A stretch of 19,818 nucleotides of DNA from Shewanellaceae bacterium UBA2521 (GCA_002341165.1 DDNL01000081.1:1-19818), one strand, 5' to 3'; shown: positions 7,102 through 15,608, counted from the first letter of the stretch. Numbers and translations: made by a program. Notes: a model not told the origin generated them from the sequence alone.

Positions 7102-7901
7102 AACCTGTACAACGAATTTGTACCTTTCTTAAAGAACTTAAGCAAGCATCGCCGTTGGTCTTAAACCTGACTAATTATGTGGTCATGCAATCCTCTGCCA
7201 ATACTCTTTTAGCGATTGGAGCATCGCCGATTATGGCGCAAAGTCGTCATGAAATATGTGATTTAATGAAAGTATGCTCAGGCGTTGTTTTTAATATAGG
7301 CACTGTAGATCAAACCTTCTACGAGCGACTTTTATTTGCTGCAACCGTGGCTAACGAAAATGGCCATGTCGTTGTTTTAGACCCTGTTGGAGCCGCTGCA
7401 ACACCTTTTCGAAAAGAAGTGTCGCGAGCACTGATGCAAAAGCTGAATCGTTATATCATTCGTGCTAATGCCAGTGAAGTGATGGCTTTAGCAGGCTTCG
7501 CTTGTCAATCTAAAGGTGTAGATGCACTAGAACAAAGTGAACAAGCACTTGAAGCGGCACAAGCCATCTTAAATCGAGATCCAAGTTGTCTAAGTGTGGT
7601 GATTTCGGGTGCTACCGATTGGATTGTGCAAAAAGACAGGTGCTATAAATTAGCGCATGGTCATCCTTTGATGGCTCGGGTTACAGGAAGTGGATGCGCC
7701 TTATCTGCCTTAACCGCTGCGTTTGTTGCTGTAGGAGATACAACGGGCTTAGCTGCTGCGGCACTTTGGAGTTTTGCAGGAGAAATGGCATCACACCGAA
7801 CGCAAAGTCCTGGTACTTTTGCTGTCGAAATTTTGGATCAACTCTATCAATTAAATATTGAAAGCATAGAAGAGCAAATCAAGGTCATAGAGCATGCATA
7901 A
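7089..7901 (+). CDS. thiM: Hydroxyethylthiazole kinase ThiM
   Basis: Phosphorylates 4-methyl-5-(2-hydroxyethyl)thiazole, so the cell can salvage the thiazole half of thiamin. 270 residues, normal length. Motifs in order: VLNLTNYVVMQSSANTLLAIGASPIM (24-49), NIGTVDQ (69-75), VVLDPVGAAATPFR (95-108), RANASEVMALAG (125-136) and VTGSGCALSA (198-207), with Cys203. The common family form of the last motif is GTGC; here it is GSGC, a mild change. I chose the ATG at 7089 because GGGAG (7076-7080) lies 8 bases upstream; an earlier in-frame TTG at 7074 is less likely. It overlaps tenA by 13 bases and thiE by 8 bases. Confidence 0.93.
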   Translation: MSSVKPVQRICTFLKELKQASPLVLNLTNYVVMQSSANTLLAIGASPIMAQSRHEICDLMKVCSGVVFNIGTVDQTFYERLLFAATVANENGHVVVLDPVGAAATPFRKEVSRALMQKLNRYIIRANASEVMALAGFACQSKGVDALEQSEQALEAAQAILNRDPSCLSVVISGATDWIVQKDRCYKLAHGHPLMARVTGSGCALSALTAAFVAVGDTTGLAAAALWSFAGEMASHRTQSPGTFAVEILDQLYQLNIESIEEQIKVIEHA

Positions 7902-8517
7902 CACCCATCTCTATTTCGTAACCGATCCTGCACAAAGTTTAGAAGAGACCTGCAAGACCGTCTGCGACGCAGCCCGTGCTGGAGCAAAATGGATTCAATT
8001 AAGGAGGAAGCACGATTCTTTGTTGCAACTCAAAAATCTAGTTGAGGCTGTATCCAGTCACATATCAAACTTTGATGTACAGCTCATCATGAATGATCAC
8101 CTTGAGATCGCATGTGATTTTGATATGTCTGGCATTCATTTGGGTCAAAGTGATACCTGTGTCTTCGAAGCGAGAAAGCGTTTATCTAAGGATAAAATTA
8201 TAGGTTTAACCGTCGAAACATGGTTGCAACTCGAACAAGCTCAAAGTTATCCTATCGATTATATTGGTATCAGCAGTGTTTTTCCTACGCATACAAAACA
8301 TGATATCAAAACGGTTTGGGGATTAGATCTACTTCGTAAAGCTTGCGAATATTCAAAAATACCACTTGTCGCAATTGGTGGGATACAAGCCGATCAATTA
8401 TACAAATTTAAACAGATGAACCTTCATTCGATAGCCGTCACTTCGGCTATCACGCAAACACCTTGCGCATTTACAGCAACACAATCTTTAATAAAACAAT
8501 TACAAAGTTGCTCTTAG
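7894..8517 (+). CDS. thiE: Thiamin phosphate synthase ThiE
   Basis: Joins HMP-PP (from ThiD) and thiazole phosphate (from ThiM) to make thiamin phosphate, the last shared step of salvage. TIM-barrel protein of 207 residues. Motifs: LYFVTDP at the N-terminus, AKWIQLRRK (31-39, usually QLREK or QLRDK), LIMNDHLEIA (64-73), GIHLGQSD (80-87, whose Asp helps bind Mg), YIGISSVFPTHTKHD (123-137) and LVAIGGI. The second Arg in QLRRK replaces the more common acidic residue, and Lys is kept. Its start overlaps the thiM stop by 8 bases. It ends the operon, and I see no clear terminator after it. Confidence 0.93.
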   Translation: MHNTHLYFVTDPAQSLEETCKTVCDAARAGAKWIQLRRKHDSLLQLKNLVEAVSSHISNFDVQLIMNDHLEIACDFDMSGIHLGQSDTCVFEARKRLSKDKIIGLTVETWLQLEQAQSYPIDYIGISSVFPTHTKHDIKTVWGLDLLRKACEYSKIPLVAIGGIQADQLYKFKQMNLHSIAVTSAITQTPCAFTATQSLIKQLQSCS

Positions 8518-9061
8518 GATCTATAAAAAATAATAAATACCATAGCGTTTACGAGCAACATGAAAAGCGTTTCTGTCGGAAATTTTTGTTCAATCATCAT
8601 TACACGGATTTCAGATGCCATAATTTTGTGAGACTATAAAATGTAGTGAAGACATGCGTGCTTTTGCTACATGGTTATGGTCTCATTGACTTAAGCTTTC
8701 TAAATAATATCTGCCGTTAAGCACTCATGAGTATACATTTTTTTGAGATGGCTGTTTTCACCTTCCTGTTTTTTCATACGCGTAATAAAGTGGGAGTCCG
8801 TTATTTCTTCGGCAAAATTTTTTAGGTCACCTAAGCACTTTATCGAAATGATTTTGAATTGTTATTAAGGGCATGGTATTATTTTTCCCATTAGGTGTTC
8901 AAAATACAATAGTAAGAAATAGTTATGTAATAACTTCATGATAAATAATAGGCTCGTAACGTGGGTATCATTCAACGAATACACACAGCTTTACTGTACC
9001 TATATACAACTGTTTAAGTGAAAACTATAGCAGCACAGTTTTATATCATAGAAGACATTAT
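8518..9061. other. Gene-poor stretch between thi operon and RNA ligase
   Basis: 544 bases with no intact gene. It contains the transposase relic described at 8691-8825 and otherwise only short frames in both strands. A short palindrome, ACTCATGAGT (8723-8732), is inside the relic. I found no convincing terminator for thiE and no clear sigma-54 or sigma-70 promoter for the RNA ligase gene, which must start somewhere in this stretch. Confidence 0.5.
8691..8825 (-). pseudogene. Relic of an IS3-family transposase OrfA (C-terminal part)
   Basis: Read leftward, the frame gives RMKKQEGENSHLKKMY followed by THECLTADII and then a stop, with KA just after. IS3-family OrfA proteins end in a leucine-zipper stretch of the form RMKELEAENARLKKMY, then ERLKAEIIKEAL. 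Spacing and residues agree over about 30 positions. The helix-turn-helix N-terminus, OrfB and inverted ends are not seen, so this is an old fragment. It lies between the thi operon and the RNA ligase operon and marks past insertion activity at that junction. Confidence 0.5.
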
Positions 9062-9712
9062 ATGAACAAAATTAAATATCCAAGAACGCCACATTTGCCT
9101 TGGTCTAAGGCAGTGACATCTGATGACCTCATACAAACGAAACATATCCCTTTTTTGGGCAAAACAGTCGTTGTAACCGAAAAAATGGATGGTGAAAATA
9201 CCACGCTTTACCCTTTCACCATGCACGCACGTTCCCTTGATAGCGGTGCTCATGATTCTCGAAGTTGGGTTAAGGCTTATCATGCTAGAATACAAGCCTA
9301 TATTCCATATGGCTGGCGTATATGCGGTGAAAATATGTATGCGCGACACGCAATTTCTTATACACAACTCAAAAGTTACTTCTATGCATTTTCTGTGTGG
9401 AATGAACATAATCAGTGCTTGAGTTGGAAGGATACAGTGAAGTTTTGCCAAGACTTAGATTTAGTGACACCTAATGTGCTTTATCAAGGACCTTGGTGTG
9501 AAGCAACAATACGTCGATTGAAACTAGATATCAAAAATCAAGAAGGATACGTTGTGCGTATTGCTGATGCGTTTTCTTTTAAGGACTTCACTCATTCAGT
9601 TGCAAAGTGGGTGAGACCTCATCATGTTCAGCAGTCCAAACATTGGATGTATGAATCGTGGCAGCCAAATGGTCTGGTATCGACAGAATCCATAAAAGAA
9701 GGTGAGGGGTGA
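9062..9712 (+). CDS. ATP-dependent RNA ligase (small Rnl family)
   Basis: Seals RNA ends (3'-OH to 5'-phosphate) through a ligase-AMP intermediate. The 216-residue protein has nucleotidyltransferase motifs in order: motif I EKMDGENTTLY with the AMP-accepting Lys41 (K-M-D-G, 41-44); Arg57 in HARSLDS; motif III RICGENMYA (86-94, E90); motif IIIa YFYAFSVW (106-113); motif IV EGYVVRI (161-167); and motif V AKWVRP (181-186, K182). It has only the catalytic core, with little room for a C-terminal specificity domain, so it is shorter than phage Rnl1 or Rnl2. The HD-Pnk gene starts one base after its stop, so the pair is an operon: HD-Pnk prepares the ends and this enzyme joins them. Target RNA unknown. 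Confidence 0.85.
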   Translation: MNKIKYPRTPHLPWSKAVTSDDLIQTKHIPFLGKTVVVTEKMDGENTTLYPFTMHARSLDSGAHDSRSWVKAYHARIQAYIPYGWRICGENMYARHAISYTQLKSYFYAFSVWNEHNQCLSWKDTVKFCQDLDLVTPNVLYQGPWCEATIRRLKLDIKNQEGYVVRIADAFSFKDFTHSVAKWVRPHHVQQSKHWMYESWQPNGLVSTESIKEGEG

Positions 9713-9713
9713 T

Positions 9714-10985
9714 ATGAAAAAGTTAGATGTATGGTTAGGCTCACTAGCAATAAGTCACGAACCTAATTTTATGGAATGCGTTGATTACTTAAGTTGTTAT
9801 TTCCCTCTTTTACAAAAGTTTGAAACTACGCAACAAGATACGATATGGCATGCAGAAGGACATGTTGCGACACATACTGATTTAGTCTTAAAGTCGTTAT
9901 ATCAAATTTTGAGAAAAGAAGCTGCTCATATTCAAGGTGAGCAACGTCAGTCTTTGATTTTGGGAGCGCTTTTACATGATATTGCAAAACCTATTACAAC
10001 GACTACTCAAATCATAAATGGAATCGTTAGAGTGGTTGCTCCTAAACATGAAGAAGAAGGTATGAACTATGTTGCTTTCCGTCTCATGCAACTACCATTG
10101 AGTTATAGCGTGGTGACTCATGTGATGGGGTTAGTCGGGTTTCATCATTTGCCAAAGCTCTTAGTGCTTAGAGAGCAAACCTCTCATGCCTATATGAAAT
10201 TAGCATTGAATGCGGATTTGGAGTTATTGTATTGGCTAGAGGTCGCTGATATCAGAGGCAGGATCTGTTCCGATCCTGTACAACAGCTAGAGCTATTAGA
10301 ACTATTTAAGTGGTCAGCACAGTCTTATGACCTATGGCAGATAAAGCAGCCAGAACAACAAGTAATGAAACAAATTCAGACTCAGCTTCACTCCATATCT
10401 ATGTACTCAAAAGATTACATTCTTGCTCATGCTGTTCATCAATGGGTGCATGGTGAGATTGATCATCCTATATCGGCGATTGGGAAAAACTACGAAAAAT
10501 CACAAGAGTATGCAAAGCTTTATATCATGTGTGGTATAAGTGGCAGTGGTAAGTCAAATTGGATAGCCCATCAAGAAGAAAAATTAACAATCATTTCATT
10601 GGATGAAATTAGACAAGAAGTAAATGGTAGTCGTCGTAGTCAAAAAAATATCGGTAGAGTTTTGCAGCTTGCAAGGCAGCGCCTAAAAGTTGCTCTTGCT
10701 CATAAAAAACATATTGTTTGGGATGCGACCAATATTAGGTATGATTTTAGAAAACAAATCATTGATACAGGACTTAAATACGGTGCCTTGATTACATTGG
10801 TTGTCTTTCATTTAGATAAAAAAACAATTATGCGCCAAAATCGACAACGCAAGTATGCTTTGGATGATATTGTGATTACGGATCAAATGCAGCGATTTCA
10901 ATGGCCTAACAAAACAGAAGCACATGCAATGCTTATAGTAGGCAAAGATAGTAAGGTGATCAGCTCATACAATTGTGACACATAA
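9714..10985 (+). CDS. HD-Pnk: HD phosphoesterase fused to 5'-OH polynucleotide kinase
   Basis: A two-domain RNA end-healing enzyme, 423 residues. N-terminal HD domain (about 40-200): H46-x-E-G-H50-x3-H54, then LLHDIAKP (H88, D89), HH at 144-145 and D179 as likely metal ligands. C-terminal kinase (about 265-423): P-loop GISGSGKS (274-281), SLDEIR with D297 as presumed general base and R300, WDATN (336-340) and lid arginines near R374-R379. Enzymes with this fusion, described from Runella, remove 2',3'-phosphates and phosphorylate 5'-OH ends, which is what a classical ligase needs after an RNase cut. I chose ATG 9714, one base after the ligase stop, with GAGG upstream; a GTG at 9702 is possible. 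A relic of its kinase domain lies at 19552-19620. Confidence 0.88.
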   Translation: MKKLDVWLGSLAISHEPNFMECVDYLSCYFPLLQKFETTQQDTIWHAEGHVATHTDLVLKSLYQILRKEAAHIQGEQRQSLILGALLHDIAKPITTTTQIINGIVRVVAPKHEEEGMNYVAFRLMQLPLSYSVVTHVMGLVGFHHLPKLLVLREQTSHAYMKLALNADLELLYWLEVADIRGRICSDPVQQLELLELFKWSAQSYDLWQIKQPEQQVMKQIQTQLHSISMYSKDYILAHAVHQWVHGEIDHPISAIGKNYEKSQEYAKLYIMCGISGSGKSNWIAHQEEKLTIISLDEIRQEVNGSRRSQKNIGRVLQLARQRLKVALAHKKHIVWDATNIRYDFRKQIIDTGLKYGALITLVVFHLDKKTIMRQNRQRKYALDDIVITDQMQRFQWPNKTEAHAMLIVGKDSKVISSYNCDT

Positions 10986-11015
10986 AAGCAAGCGGTATCC
11001 AAGGAGATTAAAGAC

Positions 11016-11036
11016 ATGGAAGTGATACATCAATGA
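11016..11036 (+). other. Strong ribosome-binding site followed by a 6-codon ORF
   Basis: AAGGAG (11001-11006) stands 9 bases before an ATG at 11016, 30 bases after the HD-Pnk stop, but the frame (MEVIHQ) stops at once. A second frame of 35 codons from 11033 runs into the convergent gene. It looks like the start of a third operon gene whose body has been lost, where a minus-strand immunity gene now joins. This is inference. Confidence 0.3.
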
Positions 11037-11051
11037 GCGCTATATGCATTG

Positions 11052-11402
11052 CTATGAATCAGAATGAAATCTATCTTGAGCAGAAGATACAAGCTGTAGC
11101 GCTTCATTCAAATTCCAGTCATGAGGTAGAAATTGTTTAGGAATGGCTTGTAGTTGTTCTGCTAAATTCCAATTTTTTGGTTTATATTCACTTTCTTTGA
11201 ACTCGGCACCAGAACTTAACCAGTTTTTTCGGTATAAGACGATGTCTTCTAAGTCGCAATCTTCATATCCAAATTGTACAAAACAACAAGTACACATATC
11301 ATAATTTGGCTCTGTACCGTCTTCACCCCAAGGACTCCATGGAAGAAAATCAATATGATTAAAGCCACAAACTCTACATCGATATAAATTATAATCTCTC
11401 AA
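11052..11402 (-). CDS. Cys-rich protein with two CxxC-type pairs, immunity-cluster family
   Basis: A 116-residue protein with a likely zinc site: YRCRVCGF (C9, C12) and MCTCCFVQFGYED (Cys at 37, 39 and 40). These are followed by LYRKNWLSSGAEF and KPKNWNLAEQLQAI, a layout I know from uncharacterised proteins near polymorphic toxins. The only in-frame start is TTG (11402), inside TTGAGAGAT, with AGGA about 12 bases upstream. It converges on HD-Pnk with a 66-base gap. A truncated relic of the same family lies at 847-1032, so this family has been copied within the region. A toxin-neutralising role is inferred from context only. Confidence 0.65.
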   Translation of the reverse strand: MRDYNLYRCRVCGFNHIDFLPWSPWGEDGTEPNYDMCTCCFVQFGYEDCDLEDIVLYRKNWLSSGAEFKESEYKPKNWNLAEQLQAIPKQFLPHDWNLNEALQLVSSAQDRFHSDS

Positions 11403-11552
11403 AATAATTTTTTTCCTGTGTAGGATTCAAGCTATTTTAGACAACCTCGGCGTGAAATAAGAGATCATTTTTCTTTTTTTAATCTTTTTTTGATTCCATG
11501 AGCTCTATTTTTGCTTCTATATTTTTATTAAAATAGATACATCTCTATTATT

Positions 11553-11897
11553 TCATTTTTCACACAATACTTCTGGATCATACCATACGTCTTCATAATC
11601 TTCGGTTATTAAAAATCTCCATCCTTCAGGTAATCCCAAATAGGGTAGGATGATTTTTTCCCATTCATATAAATGCAACCCATGTAATGGAACATAAAAA
11701 TCGGGGGCGTCAGAATAATCTCCAGCCCAGATATACCAGCCCGATGTGCCTTTTTCTTCTTTAACTCGCACTCCATGAATAGGCCGCACTCCACTTTTAA
11801 TATTTAATGAGATACCTATTTTAAGAGACAGGTCACACTTTAAGAAATCAGCCAAGTACTTTTTACAAATTTCTTTCTGTTGTTCTTCAATACACAT
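11553..11897 (-). CDS. Immunity-like protein with GWYIWAGDYSD motif
   Basis: A 114-residue protein from ATG 11897, weak ribosome-binding site. It has a helical N-terminus and then a beta-rich core: VRPIHGVRVKEEKGTSGWYIW (36-56), AGDYSDAPDFYVPLHGLHL, and near the C-terminus LGLPEGWRFLITEDYEDVW. The pattern GWYIWAGDYSD plus LPEGWRFL is one I associate with immunity proteins, possibly the Imm33/DUF2185-like group, but I cannot confirm the family. Cytoplasmic; no membrane segment. Upstream spacing (about 300 bases) suggests its own promoter; the Cys-rich gene follows 150 bases downstream on the same strand. Confidence 0.6.
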   Translation of the reverse strand: MCIEEQQKEICKKYLADFLKCDLSLKIGISLNIKSGVRPIHGVRVKEEKGTSGWYIWAGDYSDAPDFYVPLHGLHLYEWEKIILPYLGLPEGWRFLITEDYEDVWYDPEVLCEK

Positions 11898-12204
11898 CGC
11901 TTTTTAAGTTCAACTCTTTCTTGTTCTTTTATACAATACACAGTATCAACTCAACGATTATAATTTGGATTATTTATGTTTATCTCATTGAGACAGGATA
12001 AAGTGGTTTCAGGTTGTTTTTTCGTCTAGGAATATTATTTTTTGCTTTAAAATCCATGATATTATATGGCTTTTTTTTCGCATCAGATCATACTTAATTA
12101 AGGCGAGAAAACATTGCTTCATGATCTGCTTATCAGGTTAGATATATATAGCCTAAGCCGTTATATTTAAAGTGTATGTTTTATATTTTTTCTATCGCAA
12201 TAAG
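11898..12204. other. AT-rich intergenic stretch with an inverted repeat
   Basis: About 307 bases with no gene I can support. It contains a perfect 8-bp inverted repeat, CAGATCAT (12084-12091) and ATGATCTG (12121-12128), spaced by 29 bases and with a T8 run just before the left arm. It is not arranged as a terminator for either strand. It may be an operator or a mobile element end, but nothing else supports either. The minus-strand promoter of the 114-aa gene should lie here. Confidence 0.4.
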
Positions 12205-12561
12205 TTAGATTTCACCCATTTCTTCTTCAATTTCTAGAAAAATGTTAGATAATTCTCCATTGAGTAGTTTTTCCTCATTTTTAACAGAAAGACACAAATC
12301 GGGATCTCCAGCCTCTAAGCATGCTATACCATCTATAGTTGCAAGCAGGACAGCTATTGCTTCAACAGATACAAGTCTCATGATTTTAAACCACGTTTCT
12401 TTTTCTTTATCATCAAGCTTATGAAAGATATAGATTGCATGAGACCAGTAGTTATTAGGTTCTTTAGTTATCACAGTATTCTCAAACTTTGTTTTATAGT
12501 CAATTAAATGATCTTCAAGAATATATTTTCTAACTTTTTTTACAAACTCTTCAGGTGTCAT
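12205..12561 (-). CDS. Unrecognised 118-aa acidic helical protein, probable immunity gene
   Basis: A 118-residue acidic protein from ATG 12561, with AAGGA 9 bases upstream, a good start. It begins MTPEEFVKKVRKYILEDHL and continues with FENT, YWSHAIYIFHKLDDKEKETWF, and a hydrophobic helix IMRLVSVEAIAVLLATIDGIACLEA (62-86), which is too short and mixed to be a clear membrane span. The tail, LNGELSNIFLEIEEEMGEI, is strongly acidic. I have seen this layout in small proteins of unknown function near toxin clusters, but have no named family. The acidic charge and location suggest an immunity gene. Confidence 0.5.
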   Translation of the reverse strand: MTPEEFVKKVRKYILEDHLIDYKTKFENTVITKEPNNYWSHAIYIFHKLDDKEKETWFKIMRLVSVEAIAVLLATIDGIACLEAGDPDLCLSVKNEEKLLNGELSNIFLEIEEEMGEI

Positions 12562-12748
12562 AGCTGTTATTCCTTTGCAAATTCTTACGAATACTTTATT
12601 TTTATGTATTAATTCTCGTATTTAAGCCCAATAGCATCATAAATTTGAGGCAAAACTCAATTTAAATTGTACAGGCTCTATCTAAAACAAGAGTATCTAT
12701 ATTTTCCTATGTGTTCTATTAAATTCATTTTTCATATTACAATTTGAG

Positions 12749-13768
12749 TTAAAAAGTCGTATCACCAGAGAGCTTTCTTAATAAAAACTGACCTCGTTCT
12801 GAAACCGTATGTGCTTTATCTTGTGCAAAAATAAGAGCGTAATGCTTAATTTTATCTTTCATTAAAGTATCATTTTTTATTAAATATTCAATTGCGACGC
12901 GTCTTACTTTAGATGATTTATCTTTTGACGCTTGTTCTAATAGTGTTTCGAAAGAGAACTCAACTTCGATATGTCGTTCTTGAGTATCAACTCGAGCATG
13001 TTGTTCAGATAAGCCACGATGAACCCACTTATGTTCTCTACCACTGATCCAAAACATACGCTTTTCAAATAGAAATCGATAAGCTTTTGCTCTTACGCTC
13101 GGTTGTATTGCAGTCGTTGCTACTTCAAATAAGGAGCAATCCAATAATGAAGTTCTACCTATTTGAGCCAATAAAGAAGGTATAGGCCCTGAGCTTGACC
13201 GGATTATTTTTTGACGCATAGGCTCAGCCAACTTAGGGAGACTTAAAAGCGCTTCAATGACGAGGTGTTCTTGTTTTTCCATACGTTGCCAAGATGTCCA
13301 GCGATAAAGAATTTCACATAAAGACTCTGTCATGATTGCAGGTGAAGTGATATGCATCACACGCTTTATAGCCTGACATGCAGCAAGACGAACTTGAGGT
13401 ACCCAGTCATTGAGCATGGTAAGTAGCTGAGAAAAAAGGAAGCTATTAGGAACCGCTGTATTGATGTTGTGAAGCGCTTCTTCTCTTCTATAGCCATTAT
13501 GGCTAAAAATATCTAACAGGGTAACGGAACCCAGCGCTGCATCTGGATCACGGCATATATTCCAGCCATACATAGGCTCTGCTGTACACCAAGGGCACAT
13601 GCGTGTTTTCCATAATGAAAATCGAGAGAGAGGAAGTGTGTTCAGAAAAAGAATTAAAGAGTCTAAAGCTTTATCTATAGGTTGATTTTTTTTATAAACG
13701 AGTTCATGAAATAAGCGAACCCTCTTGTAAAGCTCAGAGTCTAGTTTTTTTATTGTTTCAGAGTTCAT
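12749..13768 (-). CDS. HEAT-repeat protein, 339 aa
   Basis: A 339-residue alpha-solenoid protein. HEAT-like repeats are visible at about 110-140 (LLTMLNDWVPQVRLAACQAI), 165-190 and 280-330 (ASKDKSSKVRRVAIEYLI, then AHTVSERGQFLLRKL). A CPWC pair (58-61) and C72 lie ahead of the repeats, perhaps a metal site. I chose ATG 13768 (MNSETIKKLD) because AAGGA lies 6 bases upstream; an ATG 18 bases earlier has no such site. Function unknown; HEAT repeats usually bind proteins or nucleic acids. It is divergent from the phosphatase-like gene at 13896, sharing a 127-base promoter region. Among immunity genes it may be a larger inhibitor, but that is inference. Confidence 0.6.
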   Translation of the reverse strand: MNSETIKKLDSELYKRVRLFHELVYKKNQPIDKALDSLILFLNTLPLSRFSLWKTRMCPWCTAEPMYGWNICRDPDAALGSVTLLDIFSHNGYRREEALHNINTAVPNSFLFSQLLTMLNDWVPQVRLAACQAIKRVMHITSPAIMTESLCEILYRWTSWQRMEKQEHLVIEALLSLPKLAEPMRQKIIRSSSGPIPSLLAQIGRTSLLDCSLFEVATTAIQPSVRAKAYRFLFEKRMFWISGREHKWVHRGLSEQHARVDTQERHIEVEFSFETLLEQASKDKSSKVRRVAIEYLIKNDTLMKDKIKHYALIFAQDKAHTVSERGQFLLRKLSGDTTF

Positions 13769-13895
13769 TTTTAATCCTTTTATCATTAATTTTTTATTTG
13801 ATTTATTTTATGGGTCATGATGGCTATATCTTTATTATTGTACTATACAAAATATGCCTGATATCTTAGGGCTTATTTTAATATTTATTTTTTAT

Positions 13896-14222
13896 ATGAA
13901 AAACATTTTATTTGTATGTAGCCACAATCAATGGCGCAGTCCAACGGCAGAGAAAGTTATCGGTGTTTATGAGGGCGTTACAACGCGCTCTGTGGGTACC
14001 AGTTCACGTGCTAAAAAACCGATCGCGAAAGAAGACATCAAATGGGCAGACTTTATTTGTGTCATGGAAATCAAGCATAAGCAACAAATACAAGCTAAGT
14101 TCACTCGTTTGTTGCAATATAAAAAAATATATGTCTTAGGTATACTCGATGATTATGTTTATGGTGATCCCCAACTCGTCACCTTGATAGAAAATAAATT
14201 AAAATGTTTAAGATTAATTTAA
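13896..14222 (+). CDS. Small low-molecular-weight protein tyrosine phosphatase-like protein
   Basis: A 108-residue protein of the short LMW-PTP group. It starts MKNILFVCSHNQWRSPTAEK, which holds the P-loop C8-x5-R14-S15, followed by RSVGTSS and WADFICVMEIKHKQQI (50-65). The C-terminus has LDDYVYGDPQLV (84-95), where D91 before Pro, or D86, would be the general acid. It is shorter than classical enzymes of about 150 residues. The usual Cys-Arg before Ser is Trp-Arg here. The upstream ATG at 13854 would add a hydrophobic, non-conserved stretch, so I prefer 13896, though no good ribosome-binding site precedes it. The substrate is unknown. Confidence 0.75.
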   Translation: MKNILFVCSHNQWRSPTAEKVIGVYEGVTTRSVGTSSRAKKPIAKEDIKWADFICVMEIKHKQQIQAKFTRLLQYKKIYVLGILDDYVYGDPQLVTLIENKLKCLRLI

Positions 14223-14318
14223 TATAAAGTGAAAGCATTTGGATGATGTTTTAATAAACGTTCACAACGTACCTGAACTTATATTCATGATATGATCTCT
14301 TATTTTAAAGAGGTCGTG

Positions 14319-15047
14319 ATGTCCGAAACTATTTCAGCTGAAATAAAAGCTGAATTTTCTCGCATAGCAACACAGCTAAAACGCCAAGCTATTGTTATGG
14401 ATGTGGTTGACGCACAACCCTCAACGGATTCTAAGGCATCATGGATTGGACAAGTACTCTACGCAAAAGCAGGCGAAACTTGGCCAGAGTGGGAAGGTCA
14501 GCCTATGACACCTTTAGCGCAAATCAACTTAACTGAATTACCTTTTAAACCTAAAGGCCTAGAAGGTTATGCTTGGGTGAGTTTATTTCTTTACGAAGAA
14601 GATACGCCTTATGATGCTGCAAACGGTCAGGGTTGGGTTATGCGTGCTTACAAAAATTTAGATGAACTTGTTCCTTTAAAGCAGCCTGAAACCAAGTTTT
14701 CTATTATTCCACACCCTTTATCTCCTCGTGTGGTTGAGGATTATCCTTCCTATGACGAATTACCAGACGCAGTTCAAGATGAATGGTCTTATGAAATCAG
14801 CGAAGCATTTGCAGAGCTTTATCCTAATCAAGATGGATTTAAACTCGGTGGTTGGGCAAAGTTAATTCAAGGTGAGTTAGGCTGGGAGCATCCGAGTATC
14901 AGCGATGATGATATCGAGTTTCTTTTTCAAGTTGATACAGACGAGAAAAGCCGTTGGATGTGGGGTGACGTAGGCGTTGGCTATTATGGTGTGCAAAAAA
15001 CGACGCAAGATCAACAGCCAGAATGGGTCATGACCTGGGCTTGCTGA
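14319..15047 (+). CDS. DUF1963 (YwqG-like) protein, first copy
   Basis: A 242-residue protein of the DUF1963 family. Typical blocks: an early GQVLYAK (44-50), WPEWEGQPMTPLAQINL (55-71), FKPKGLEGYAWVSLFLY, KLGGWAKLIQGE and, near the C-terminus, FLFQVDTDEKSRWMWGDVG. This pattern of a Leu-Pro-Gln-Asn strand and a C-terminal LQxD-like segment is how the family looks. I chose ATG 14319 (MSETISAEIK) as AGAGG lies 5 bases upstream; ATG 14292 is less likely. The biochemical function is unknown; such genes are common in immunity clusters. A diverged paralogue is at 15605-16312, with a SUKH gene between them. Confidence 0.8.
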   Translation: MSETISAEIKAEFSRIATQLKRQAIVMDVVDAQPSTDSKASWIGQVLYAKAGETWPEWEGQPMTPLAQINLTELPFKPKGLEGYAWVSLFLYEEDTPYDAANGQGWVMRAYKNLDELVPLKQPETKFSIIPHPLSPRVVEDYPSYDELPDAVQDEWSYEISEAFAELYPNQDGFKLGGWAKLIQGELGWEHPSISDDDIEFLFQVDTDEKSRWMWGDVGVGYYGVQKTTQDQQPEWVMTWAC

Positions 15048-15113
15048 TGAAATAAACACAGAGCCTAATCTTATTTATTTACGTTTTTCTATCCAACCAA
15101 ACAGGTTTTATCT

Positions 15114-15608
15114 ATGCAATACAAAATCAAAAAGAAAACAGGTCCTATCGGCAAACAGCGTGTTCAAGATTTTGAATCTCAATTAGGTGTAATCCTTCCA
15201 GAAGATTACTTTAAATTTTTATGTGAAAACGATCATTGTTATACAGAAGCAGACGTCTTTGATTTTATAAAAGATGGCAGAAAAAACACGTCTATTCTTC
15301 ATGGTTTTTTTGGCTTTGATGCACCTAGCTATGGCGATATTGTTCAACATTTACAAGTTAGAAAAGGGCGTATTCCTAGCTTTATGCTACCTATAGCATC
15401 AGATCCAGGTGGTAATGATATCCTTATTGGTATCAAAGGTGAATACCGAGGACACATTTACTTTTGGGATCATGAAATGGAGTATGACGAAGATCAAGAT
15501 GATTGCACTGTGGATGAGTATCGTTTGAACTTACATTTCATTGCAGCAGATTTTAAAAGCTTCATAAATAGTTTGCGCATTGATGAAGATCTAGAGGAAG
15601 AAGCATGA
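15114..15608 (+). CDS. SMI1/KNR4 (SUKH) family immunity protein
   Basis: A 164-residue protein with the SUKH pattern: FESQLGVILPEDYFKFLCEN (20-39), with LPEDYFKFL as the core motif, then GFFGFDAPSYGDI, then a strand with MLPIASDPGGNDILIGI (92-108) and HIYFWDHEME. Family members bind and block many nuclease toxins of polymorphic and CDI systems in the cytoplasm. Partner toxin unknown and not seen here. Its stop overlaps the ATG of the second DUF1963 gene by four bases (ATGA, 15605-15608), so the two are translationally linked. Acidic C-terminus (RIDEDLEEEA). Confidence 0.82.
   Translation: MQYKIKKKTGPIGKQRVQDFESQLGVILPEDYFKFLCENDHCYTEADVFDFIKDGRKNTSILHGFFGFDAPSYGDIVQHLQVRKGRIPSFMLPIASDPGGNDILIGIKGEYRGHIYFWDHEMEYDEDQDDCTVDEYRLNLHFIAADFKSFINSLRIDEDLEEEA

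Noticed and set aside
8871..8891. GGGCATGGTATTATTTTTCCC as a sigma-54 promoter for the RNA ligase operon
   Set aside because: It lacks the TTGC element at the right spacing and no RtcR-type activator gene is present.
12084..12128. Inverted repeat CAGATCAT/ATGATCTG as a terminator
   Set aside because: The loop is 29 bases and neither strand has a U-run after the stem. It could be an operator, but nothing else supports that.
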